Shown here: positions 32,086-43,300 of the stretch, piece after piece
How the letters are laid out: the number at the start of each line of letters is the position of its first letter
How positions within the stretch are numbered: position 1 is the stretch's first letter
Source of the DNA: Ianthella basta
Taxonomy: Eukaryota > Porifera > Demospongiae > Verongiida > Ianthellidae
Reading direction: 5' to 3'
Assembly (NCBI GenBank): GCA_964019415.1
Contig: OZ025877.1
Span: forward strand, 3,837,039 to 3,901,038
Length of the DNA stretch: 64,000 nucleotides
Position numbers and translations under genes: made by a program
The notes under the pieces: model-generated
Databases searched by the model: none
What the model was told of the DNA's origin: nothing
Seen by the model: only the letters and a program-made list of their open reading frames with translations

Positions 32086-33690
32086 CAGGAAATAACACAA
32101 AACCGAGTCCATCAACTACAGGCAAACACTAACTCTAACGGCAACAGTCCTAAAGAAATCAAAAAACTCTAACCCTAACAGCGACAGTCCTAAAGATGTC
32201 AAAATGAAGAACTACATCCTAAAATTGAAGCACAATTGAAGTTCTGGATACACACACTAAAGCTTTGACACAGTTTAAGATACTCTAGGGGGTCCTTGGA
32301 AATTGATTGCAGATGTGATGCCAATTGATGGAGGAAGTCTATTGTATCCTCGCCGAAGGATCCCATGGTCTCCACGGCAACTGGGACAAAGTGATGGTTC
32401 TGCGAGATTTCTTGGTAGATGTCTCTCTTTCTTCTCGCTGCCATGTCTGCCACCCGTCCAGGGCCAGACATGGCAATGTGGATGTTGGAGGCTGCCATCG
32501 AATCCCAGCAGGTGGCATCCCAAATGAGAAGCCGGCCTTGGGCCCATGTTGTAATAGTCATTCCATCAGGGCGTTTGCCATCCACACGAGACAGTCCTTG
32601 GGGCTATATATATATATATTCATTTGCCGTTGCTAGGTGGTTGCTATGTTTATTGAGTGACTATAAAAGTGCTACTTGCAGTGAGAGGGGACAATTTGTT
32701 ATCAGACAGCGATTATATCTTATTGGAGAGCGATTACATCCTATTGGAGAGCAAGAATATCTAATCGGGTTCAAGAAAATTTCTAATCGGGTTCAGTGTG
32801 ATTCAATCAATAGCAACAATACTTCACATGCAAGTTCATGCATTCAGATCAAAACACAAGAACAGTTCAATGAAGCATACAGTAACTCTACACTACTCAA
32901 CCATTAATATGGTTGGGTTTTGAAAATCTATGGTGCCACTGTAGTTTTAGTCATGGAAAAGGGCAAAAAAATCTTAAGCTTCATTCTATTGGAAGCACTG
33001 AGCAAGCTGATTACTGCCGTTCTACCGTACTACAGCTGTCGATTTGACGAAATTTGTGCGTCGATGGGTGGCCGATTCTTCCGCACCAGAGGACCCGGTC
33101 GGAAAGACATCTCAAGTACGTAGCTACGTAGCTAGCTAGCTACCGAACGAACATAGAGTCTCAGATCACGGTCAGTTCCGACGCAGCTGATCACCGATCC
33201 ATCGTGCTGTCCCACCGTCAGCTTCCTCTGAGCCAGCTTGGCTCCCTCCGCCTCCAATGCCGCCGGGCGCACATTCCGCCGACCACGATTCACCAGCCAA
33301 GTCTTGCTGGCGCCTTCGATCGCGTTGCAGGAGCGGGCAAGACGTCTCCTCCATAGAGGAAGAGGTTTTTGGAAGTGTAGCGTACCGACGTTTCTGCCTG
33401 ACTCGCTTGGCTGTTCGCTAGCTAGCTCTCGTAATGAATAAAATTGCATTGGATTCGCCCGCGCTCCCCTAATGCTTTCTTTATTTGGCAAGAAACCAAT
33501 TAACATTCGCCCACGCCACCCTTTGTTCGGGCCTTGCATGTGCTTATAAATCAGTGACATCCCTCAAGGAGGTGTAACAGTTATAACTAATACATATATA
33601 TATATATATATATATATACGTAACCCCCTTCCGGTCACGAGGGCAATAGTTGGAGGTTTGTGCAGGTTGGAGGTATGCGCTTAACATATA
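31859..33690. repeat. Unit C leading segment with its own (TA)n-bounded cargo
   Basis: 31859-32050 matches 21171-21360. (TA)n at about 32051-32081 starts a cargo ending at (TA)n 33594-33617 before cgtaacccccttccggtcac. Within it are an antisense retroelement fragment (32199-32585), a short direct repeat tctaatcgggttca (about 32759-32795) and a CpG-rich part (33130-33540) with no recognised gene. Confidence 0.6.
32199..32585 (-). mobile_element. Retroelement endonuclease-like C-terminal fragment
   Basis: 129 codons open on the minus strand: KRPDGMTITTWAQGRLLIWD, then ATCWDS, ARRKRDIYQEI, HHFVPVAVETMGSFG. PD followed by a spaced D resembles the catalytic core of the restriction-like endonuclease of R2-type LINEs. 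Such blocks are common after the RT in invertebrate retroelements. No RT part is present. The exact clade is not settled. Confidence 0.55.
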
Positions 33691-33691
33691 T

Positions 33692-34815
33692 ATGAGAAAT
33701 TGGAATAATTGGAGTGCATTCACCTGTACACCTGAAAGCTCTTCAATAGCTACTAAAGCTCACAGCAGGAGCAAAGTTAGGAGAATTTCTTGAAGAACAA
33801 GTCTTTCAAGTTAAACAAACTCGTGGGGCTGCCACCCCAACTCAAAATACTTGCTACTTCTGTTCCCTGCTTTGTTATCAACATACTTATAGTAGCTAGC
33901 GCAACGGCATCAGCCCCTAGTCCAGGCTGCCTCTCAGCAGGAAAGAGCACAGATGCATGAATGTTCCACTGAAGCAGCAACCATCAGGAATGAGCTCAAG
34001 GCCCAGAAGAGAAAGCATCTAAAAGGAGAATACAGAAGCCATACATATGACATAATGCTTCGATCAAATGTCATAAAGCTTGCCGTGGACATAGCAAAGG
34101 AGAAGGGAGTATGCAGCTGGCTCAGTGTTCTTCCAATTGAAGAGTTTGGCTTCCTCCTACATATATATAAGGGAGCATGTGCATTTGTGGCAAGAACCTG
34201 ACTGCTGACCATGCCTTCACCTGCCCCACTGGTGGACTACCAACGCTGAGGCATAACAATATCATGGACCTTACTGCCGTTCTCATGGCAGAAGTCTGCA
34301 ACAATGTTTGCACATTCAATTTTAGAAATGGAACTACAACCCCGCCTGGCGAAGCACTAGCTGCAAGCAATATCTGCTAACTGTCAAGACGGTACCAGAG
34401 TAGACATCATCAGAGATGAGGGGTTCTGGGAGCGGTCGCAAAATGCATTCTTCGATAGAAGAGTCTTCAATTCATTTACACCAAGTAACTGTACTTGACG
34501 CCTTTCTGCCACATACCAACAGCACAAGAAGCTAAAAATTAAAGAGCCTAAGAACAGCAGATCTGAGAAGCGGAACACTGTTCCTGTACACCCATTGTCT
34601 TGTTAGCAACAGGGGATGGGCAATCCAGCACAAGTAACATTCAAGAGAATGGTGTCAAAGCTTGCAGAAAAATGGGACCAGCCCTACAGCAAAGTTATGA
34701 ATGTGGTATATGATGCATGTTCAATTTCTCATTGCTCAAATCCTAAATCAGGTGCATCAGGGGCTCAAGAACGACCGTGGGTCACACGATGAAGAGCCGA
34801 TTTGCATTATTGCCA
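33692..34815 (+). mobile_element. Retroelement C-terminal relic, unit C
   Basis: The longest of the three copies. RNELKAQKRKHLKGEYRSHT, AKEKGVCSWLSVLPIEEFGF, CICGKNLTADHAFTCPTGG, LRHNNIMDLTAVL and VCNNVC can be read, with the Cys-His finger complete. The tail RMVSKLAEKWDQPYSKVM follows near 34650. Frame changes and stops make it a relic. Confidence 0.7.
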
Positions 34816-35137
34816 GTGAGGGGCATGGCCCGTCAATCTAACTTGCCCCTCCCTATGACCTAATTAACTGCACTCTTTTTAATACATTTACTTCAATGCA
34901 TTTATAGCTACATGACTGCATTGTGCATGGAATAGGCAGTACACATACATGCCTACTATTGTTATCCATTATTAATTTTTATTATTCATAATATTACAGT
35001 GTTATTGCTACAGTTACACCATCACAATTTATGTATTATAAGAGCATATATACATAGATGCATATACACCAGAAGTGTAACATGTAGCCATACAACAAAA
35101 TGTCAAAACAAAAAACAATATGGGGGCTGCCTGCGGC

Positions 35138-35222
35138 ATCTCCCCAAAAGGGTTTACACTGGGATTTCAACCTTGAACATGCTATCAACCACTCTACACT
35201 GTGTGGGCCAGTGCCAATCCGT
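35138..35222 (-). repeat. tRNA-like SINE head, unit C
   Basis: Paralogous to 16309-16395 and 23255-23335; worn. Confidence 0.35.
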
Positions 35223-35784
35223 ATATGACTGACACATTCCTGCAAATTAAATGTCATTCTTTGATTTTGTCATGTATATATCTCTGGCATTCTGGTGCAA
35301 AATAGGGAATGTGTTAAAATGCCATAAAGACCTGGTCATGTCCATCAGCTAGCATGACCATGCGTACCCTTTAGTATTTCAATTGATACAGCTCCATCTA
35401 TCTAGTCAAATGTCTCACACATTATGTGTTATCCTGTTGGATTTATGTTAACTTTGGACGTCACTTTGCAAGAAAATGAAAGCCTAAAAATTATTTTATC
35501 CAATTTAATATCCTTAAAATTTCTCATATTTCATAGTTATGCTGAGTACTTGTTCCATGCGGCCTCCATAAAATTATAGTCTATGTACCTGAATTATATT
35601 TTACTTTAAATTATGTATTAATTTATGAAATTGCCATGGATCCCCTAGCATTGAACTGATCTGCAAGTTGACAGGTGTTGGGTGTATGTGGTTGTGATCT
35701 TATATATCAGTATTGATGTCAGGTAGGAAGTGCTTTGGGGATAGTAGGAAGCTCACCCTCTGTTTTCTGCTTCTATATACTTAG

Positions 35785-36141
35785 GACTTAGCAATCCTAT
35801 CATATCAACAACTCAGAATGGCTCTGCAGTAAATGGATCACTGGTGTTTGGTGCTAACCAGTCCGTCAGTATTTGGTGTAGAGCTGCAAATACTGCAGGT
35901 TCCAATCAATTGCAAGGTCTTTTCTGGCAAGACAACAATGGCACTCGTCTATGCAGAAGAGGGCATCCAGACAACCCTAACACTGATGTGTACATTGTGA
36001 ATTTTGCCGGCAGCATATACTCCTACAGTTCTATTTGGATTAATGTTCTTCATTTCAATAGCATACAGCCTTCTTATACTGGGGTCTATCAGTGCACTGC
36101 TAATTACAGTGGGATTTACACAAATGAAACTGTGGAAATAG
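35785..36141 (+). CDS. Ig-like domain exon, unit C
   Basis: 357 nt, phase 1-1, intact. SVSIWCRAANTAG, LQGLFWQDNNGTRLCRRGH, SSIWINVLHF and YTGVYQCTAN. It has an extra Cys (RLCRRG) where unit B has Arg, through one C-to-T change at a CpG. Confidence 0.9.
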
Positions 36142-36692
36142 GTAGGTGAATAGGTAGCTAAACACTGTGCAGCAGTACAACAATATTAGCTAGCTAGCTA
36201 GCTACATGCATCCAGGACTTGCGTAAGCATTGCTCCATGAATTTAACCTATTAAATCACGAAATTATCCGCAGTAATGAAATGAATTCCATCCTTGGCCA
36301 CTGGAACTTCATCTGTATACACTGCATAAATGACAAAGCTCATTCAAGCAATGGTGATCATAGTGGGAGTTCGAAGATGTCTACGCAAAAATTGATTCAA
36401 CTTGCAGCTTATGTAGAACTAGTGATTCAAATCACTGATTGCCTTGAGATTACATTAATTTTACCAGAAGAGCTTTGTCACTTTAATCCCATTCACAATA
36501 CTGGTGGGTATATATACTGTAGGAAATATACTGTAGGTTAATTAATAAGGTGAGCTTCATACACTCACATTTCATATGTTGCCCTATGCTCATTTGTGTT
36601 AGCACTTGCATGGTTCCTTGTCCAAGGGTGGATGCCTGATTAAGAATTTGGTCTAATATAAATGTTTTAAATCTCCCATGATACCAAGGCAG

Positions 36693-36817
36693 GCATAGCA
36701 AATGCATGTTAATGAGTGCCTCCATATCTCCCAGGCAATGTGCTCCAATGTCGAGGCAACAGCAACTTGCTGAATTCCACAACAGTGTACATTTTACTGC
36801 ATGTTCGAATTCCATTG
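36693..36817 (+). pseudogene. Broken linker exon, unit C
   Basis: Same TAA-TGA and 8-nt length change as in unit B, so the damage predates the B/C split. Confidence 0.6.
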
Positions 36818-37446
36818 GTGCGTATAGCAAGATTTAAAAAGCTACTTATAATTATATGCCTGAAATGGCCATTTAAATCTTGTTATACCAAGGTCATATG
36901 ATTATGGAAGGTGTGAACTTACAGCCACAAACATAATTGGCAGTTGGGAAATTGTCAGATACCTCTCCTTTAGGACTCTTGTGTCCACTCACGTGCCTAG
37001 CTATTAAGAAAGGACTTGAAGTGTTGGTCATTTTCCATATACCTTACCAAACCGCAGAGAGGCCTAGGCTTGCAATCATGTCCGTGTAGCAGGACTGCTG
37101 GCCATCCTTGTCAGTAAGGCACTGCTTTCCATTGGCATTCTCTAGATCAGGATGTCACTAGATATAGCTGCATGTACTGGAAATATCACTCGGTTGCATG
37201 CTTTCATTCACAGTGACACTTTATACATAGCACAAGTTGCTCCCTTTTCACAAATTAATCCAGTCACATTATGTTAAAGGTGAATTTACAATATTTCCCT
37301 CAGATACCATATGCATGTCCTTCCAATCAATTTTATACTGTTCACTGATCCCCCATCAGTTTCCATCAAATTATTGGTTCTAAAATTGTAATAAGCCATA
37401 ATTAATGATTGCTTACCAGAGAAAAGGAAAAGAGCACATGCTGTTT

Positions 37447-38325
37447 ATTATTATTATTATTATTATTATTATTGAAAAACACACCAGTGAAGGTGCAAAA
37501 GAGCAGACACAGCACAAGTTAAGTTACATGGTGGAGGCTGAGGATACAATAAAGTCTAATTCTGACTGAGCAAAATGGGGAATTACAGAGTGAGTATCTC
37601 GGATCTCTCTAATTAGATGACCCACAGCAACATGATCGGTGGAATAAGATTTACAATGAGAAGGACCAAACATACAGTTATACCCTATAAAACCTGAATT
37701 ACATACTAAAGAACTTTCATGAAAAACAGAACGAATGAAACTAGATGAGTGAGATAATGCAGTGGAAAGTAGTCTGATAAATCTGGAATAAATGATGTTG
37801 TAAATGCTTTTAGTAAATCCAACAGCATGGGCAATAGACGTATGGCAATTGTGTGGAAGATTCCAAATTCGTCTGATAACATTGTTAAACGACACATGAA
37901 GAGATCGGATGTCTGGGGCATCGAGCCTCCACAATGCGCACCCATACAGTGAAAGACAGTATGCATTGAATAGTTTCATCTTTGTCTCCGGATTACACCC
38001 CTTGAATCGAAACAGGACAGAGTTAGCCTGGCGGATAAATGCCATTGATTTTAAATGAATATCCAGCTTATCAGACAAGTCATACTGCAAAGTATTCCCA
38101 AGGTGAACGACTGAATCAACCATAGGCAGGCAGTGGCCACAGAGTGAGAAGCGGGTATGATCAGAACCTGCAGTACGTCTAAAACATATAAGTTGAGTCT
38201 TATCAGCATTGAATTGAATCCCATGAGCCTGAGCATATTGTTCACATAGGGCAAGCATCTTTCTAAGGGCATCTGGGGATGGAGCAAGAATGGTTAGATC
38301 ATCGGCATAGCAAAAATGTGTGATT
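37447..38325 (-). mobile_element. 5'-truncated LINE in unit C with (AAT)n tail
   Basis: On the minus strand the frame opens with the RT catalytic block FCYADDLTILAPSPDA, then ALCEQYAQAHGIQFNADKTQ, and stays open for about 265 codons to a TAG/TGA-type stop near 37524. The 3' tail is (AAT)n (plus-strand TTA repeats, 37447-37474). Everything upstream of the YADD motif is absent, as usual for incomplete target-primed reverse transcription. Units A and B lack it (30877: gctgtttatgtgtgatta), so it inserted after duplication. Confidence 0.85.
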
Positions 38326-38500
38326 ATGTGTGATTAGTTTCGATTAAGTGTCATTCAGACAGTTATCTTGAAAACAACCATGCTGAAAATGTATTATTAT
38401 CGAAAGCACTGTAATCACTGTGTGCACTGATACATGTTAGGCTAAGTGTTTGCAGCAATGCCTTTGCATTGCTATAATAATTATTATATCTTGCCTTTAG

Positions 38501-38710
38501 GGAATGTTACACTATGTCCAAAGGAGCACCTTTCTGTTCAAGGAAATGGTTCAGTCAACTGTACTCAGAGTGATATTGGTCTATATTGCAACGTGACATG
38601 CAAGAATGGGTTCACGTTTGGAACCTCTGTGAATATTTCTCACCATATTTACTGCCGTGATGGTGTGTGGGATTATTGGCAAGAAGGAAAAGAATTTCCT
38701 GACTGTCAAA
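38501..38710 (+). CDS. Variant sushi-like exon, unit C
   Basis: 210 nt, phase 1-1, intact. LCPKEHLSVQGNGSVNC, GLYCNVTCKNGFTF, YCRDGVWDYW and FPDC. Confidence 0.85.
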
Positions 38711-38897
38711 GTGAGTGTATTCAGTGTCAGATTAGCACAGTAATGGTGAAGGGATAATGAACTGGTAGCAGTCATTATGTGCAATAGTTAATTAGTGGTG
38801 ACTAAGAAGTGGATGGATTGTATATAATTATATGATTCATACATACTACTGAAATTAATGAACAATTAATTATTTTGATTGCCTTATGTTTCTATAG

Positions 38898-39070
38898 GAT
38901 CATGCGGTACCCCAAGGTATCTATCATCTGGGCAGAGATATTATTCTGGCACCACTGTTGGGTACACAGTCACCTACTACTGTAACACATGGTATAGAAT
39001 TGCAGGAAACTATAGAAGAACATGTCAGTTGAATGGACAGTGGTCAGGGAGTCACCCAGTTTGCAAGTGA
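38898..39070 (+). CDS. Sushi/CCP exon D, possibly terminal
   Basis: SCGTPRYLSSGQRYYSGTTV, YYCNTWYRIAG, RRTCQLNGQWSG, HPVCK and TGA. Compared with the other sushi exons it has lost 3 nt in the middle (GYRLTAG is now WYRIAG) and 2 nt before the old donor, so reading on gives a stop right after the last Cys. Either the protein ends here or the exon no longer splices in the usual phase. Confidence 0.65.
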
Positions 39071-39199
39071 GCTGTTGAAGTAACCTCAGCAAATAGTCTT
39101 GTTTTGTAGCATGCTTATAGTATATTTCCACACTCTGCAGGTATTTTTGACTGGTAAATGTCAGATGTTCCAATAACCATAAGTTTGCATCTTTTTCAG

Positions 39200-39237
39200 T
39201 GGCGGATACAATTAATACAAGAGCTGAATGGCTGTAG
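39200..39237 (+). other. Second copy of the candidate terminal mini-exon
   Basis: Acceptor ctttttcag followed by the same 38 bases as 12838-12875. With the shifted phase of exon D it would read only NGGYN and stop. Confidence 0.3.
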
Positions 39238-39423
39238 GCTACACTGTAGGGAAAGTTATCATGCTAAACTTGTGCATGGCAGCATGTGCAGTGGGTGCTG
39301 CTGACACTATGAGACTAGAACTATTAGAGTGTGCATGCATAAGACTCTGGTGAAGCAGGGTGTAGCCCATGCAAACCCTGTCTGTAGTGACTGAGTAGTT
39401 AGTAGTCACTGCTGTTTGCTGGT

Positions 39424-39451
39424 TATTATTATTATTATTATTATTATTATG
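39424..39451. repeat. (ATT)n microsatellite
   Basis: Nine or so ATT units. Confidence 0.85.
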
Positions 39452-39992
39452 CCATTATTATGTTTGTGTTCTGTAGTGCATTGCATTAGTAATAATTTTT
39501 CTTACGTATGTTGCACTAATATTAGTATCTGCATGGTTGCATGGCTGTACCCAATTTGTATTGTGTTTTTGTTCAATGCATTGTTCATTGATCGTATTGC
39601 TGAAGCAGATCGCTGGGACAAGTGTGGTGCATGAGCGTGGCCTGACCAACTGTTCCTGAAGTGAAGTGTAAGAGTGTGCAGAGCATTACACTACCCTAGG
39701 CCTCATACAGCTACTTGGTAGAACCAAGGGATTACGTCCTGCTGTGTGCACTAAACATTGATAGGATTACGTATTATACTACGAATGGAATGCGTACATT
39801 AATAATATATAATTATAGTAATACACTAATAAATTGCATGACACCGAATCAACACGCACAAAGACAAGTGACAGTCACATGACATTAAGCCAGCACTCAG
39901 CTTATAGTCTGGCTTGCTAGACTACACTCAGCTTTGTTACACATATTATACCTATACATGTTATACCTATACAATAATATTATTATTTACTG

Positions 39993-40343
39993 TGTTGAGT
40001 CTAATGTAAGTCACGACTCGAAAAAAATGTTGGAAAGAAAGGGAAAATTGGCACCAGCTGGCAGCCAAACCCAGGACAAATTACGCCCTAACACAGGGTT
40101 TCAGCAGCCCAAGCCAACCAACCAGGCCGAAACAATTCCACCTGCAAAGGTTAGTGTAACCATTCCATTGTTTGGAACCTATAAGGAGAGAATGGGCAAA
40201 TTGTCCTGGCCTGGTTAGTTGGCTTGAACTGCTGAAACTCTGCGTTTGGGCGTAAGTTGTCCTGGGTTCGGCTGCTAGCTGTTACCAATATTTCGTTTCT
40301 TTCCAACATTTCTTCCGAGTTGGGACCTTCATTAGACTCAACA
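39993..40343. mobile_element. Foldback element, 351 bp
   Basis: tgttgagtctaatg at the left end and cattagactcaaca at the right end. About 145 bp of each half form an imperfect inverted repeat (aatgttggaaagaaa, cccaggacaa-ttacgccc, agccaac-aaccaggcc on both arms). No coding capacity. Confidence 0.75.
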
Positions 40344-40399
40344 GGGTTACAACCGACTCATTGATCTTACGTAAAAATAATTATTTATTGTATAAGAAT

Positions 40400-43300
40400 T
40401 GATTATGTTTTCTTCTGTGACTATACCATTGCTTTTTACTGTGCATTTTGCATGTGGTGTTCCACAGAGTTACAGTTAACCATACAGTGTAACACGCCTA
40501 CTGCAGGACAAGATTGGTAACACCGACTCATTGGACAAAGATTATTAGCAACACACATGGAGCATAGACACTGCACATGCATACAGCAACATAATAATAT
40601 AACTACAGTTACTCTACAATAGCAGTGATGTCAATACACGCAGCATGCACAACACAACAGCGTTACATGTGACCAACACACTACCATAGTATACAATCTC
40701 ATGCATACCATTCAGCCATTGATCTAGTTTTCTCCGAGTTGAACTGTCAAGACCGTGGATAGCAGAGCACAAGAATGGGAATGTAAATAGACTCATGAAC
40801 GCTGATGACACTGCATAAGCAAACCATAGGGCTTACTCTGTCTGGCCAATGTCAATGGCACAGTGTTGGTGGTGCTACATCATGTCCTTTGTTAATATAC
40901 TTTATATAATTATTGTGTATTTTGCATTTGCTGTTCCACAAGGTTACAGTTAACCAGCACGGCATAAGTGGCGGAACCTATAGGGCTAAGGGGCTGAAGC
41001 TATTATTTGGCCTGGACTATAATACACTTTGCAATGTTGGCGCCAGCTGCTTATGCTGTTGCGCAAACTTATCGCTAATCATATTCATTGCCACATGAGG
41101 CAATACAGGGTGAAAATGGCTGCTGGTTCACCCGTAGGGCTTCACGGAATTGATGCTTATGGTAGTCGACTTTGATAAGCCATGAGCCGATCGCGACGTC
41201 ATGATTCCCTGGAGGGTCGGAGGAACCTCCGATGATACGGCCGCAGAAATATACAATACAACTCTGTGTAACAGGTGAGTTTGGTAGGGTCTCCAGTAAG
41301 AGCGCCAGCTACACAAAGCAGCTAGTTATTCGTGCGCAGCTATATCATACAGCCTATAGCAAGCTATCTAGATATAGCTAGAAGTCCTAGTTTTAGCATG
41401 AGCACACAAAATCGAAGCTTAAGGGTTAATTTTATTATGCCAAGCCAGTGACATACGCAGCTACTTTCATGGTTCACCCTACGTAGCTAGCCTGTCAGTG
41501 CTATATTGATGGCAATGTCTTCTCAATTGCAAATGCAGAATGTTTCTTCTAGCTTCTTGTATTGAAGTGGTAGCCATAAATCAGGTTAGCCACGGAAATG
41601 TATAGGCACTGTTCCTGCAAAATTGTTTTCCTACAATCCACAGGTACACATTAGCTGAACTTAGCCTTGCCCATCCAGGCTCATTTTATACATGGAATAT
41701 TTAGGTCTGGGACTTTGCTGAACATTGAGTTGTGCAGGTTACAGCCCACAGTGCAACGCAATCAGATTACAGTTGTGCTCTGACATCACAACCCGGCTTG
41801 CAAATAATAAGCATCATTGGTATATTTGTGCAGAAATTCACGAGCTAACCAGGCGATGTACAATCTCATTGGTTGTCTAGATCTGGTTTGTAGCATCCGA
41901 GCATATCTATACATGTAATCTGAATGAGTAGCTCTGTGGGCTACAATCCTGCACAACTTGATGTATAGCATTGTGCCAGGCCAATTTTCCCATATATAAT
42001 AGGCCTGGAAGCACCAGGCTAAGTTAAACTGTGGTATTTTGCACAGTAAGAATGCCCACAAAGAGAAAGACAGCCAACCAGAGACAGCAGTCTGAAACAT
42101 ACATAGTCAGGCAAAATAGGATTCGATGTTTCAGTCATGACGCTGAAGCTGAGGAAATGCATCAGCTATTGTCTTTAGAAATGGAAAATTGTGACTTCAG
42201 TGTAGCTAGCTATTCCCAGGCCCTGAAGAGTAGCTACCTCTCCCACACACTGGTGCATTATAGCTGTCCTTAATTTAATGAGAGAGGATGTAAGGAAGAT
42301 TAAACTTTGGCTATTCGGGACTATGTATAGAATACGGACACGGCCATTGTCGAACTGTGAAGTCTTAGATTCAGGCCGTGTCGGTAACAACATAGCCTCT
42401 GGCCATCTACCTACCTTCCTTAGCCATGGGCCGTCTACAGCATCTTAGCCTTGGAAGCACTCTACAACAACTTAGCCTTGGGCGCCTCGATAGCAACTTT
42501 TCAAGAGCTCATCCGACAGTACAAAACTTGTGGAGTGTCTTCATGTTATCCTTTTTCAGTACAATGGCCTCAGCTAGCTCAGGTTAGATTCAGTAAAGGA
42601 TCTCTGCATATCTCACTTTCATACACCGTAAACTGCGATATGTGCATGCACTTGGTTAAGGTGTACGTAACTATTCGGATGAGCCAGCTAGTAACTTTAG
42701 CTAAATCAGAAAGCCTTGCCTCTGGCCATTTCACAGTCAGTAAATTGAAGAATGCCTCCTCCATCTACACTGTACAGATCAACTATTGTGCTTATGTACT
42801 TAAAACCATTTCTTGGTATTACTATACGCACATTCTGAAGAGCACCTATCCCATAGACTAGAACATTATAGCTGATGAAAATGATAGCAGATGGTACTAT
42901 GTGGCAGATTTTACCTTGGCTATATTCTTTTCAGTTCTGCTCTATGTACTTCGATGGAGCATGCATGCATGGATATCAACTTTATCATGGAGTATAAGAC
43001 ATGTTTGTAGTTATACTGAGTAAATGGCCAAGCGTATAGCTACATAGCTAGCTACTATTTTCGTAATTTGGGCAGTTTCAGATGTCATACACTTTTAGGC
43101 CAAAACACAGACACACACTATTAGCACAGTAGTACTGTATGGCAGATTTGGCTTTGGCTATATCCATTTCATTTGCACTCTGTGTACTTTGAGGGAGCAT
43201 GCATAGATCATATCCTTTTTAAGGAGTAAGACACATTTCTGGCCAGGCGTATGCATACATTTTAAAATTTGGACAGTTTCAGTTAAATATGCACATTAGG

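Noticed and set aside
42051..42272. Small open frame starting MPTKRKTANQ
   Set aside because: No homology recognised, no codon or splice evidence, lies in duplicated intergenic DNA.
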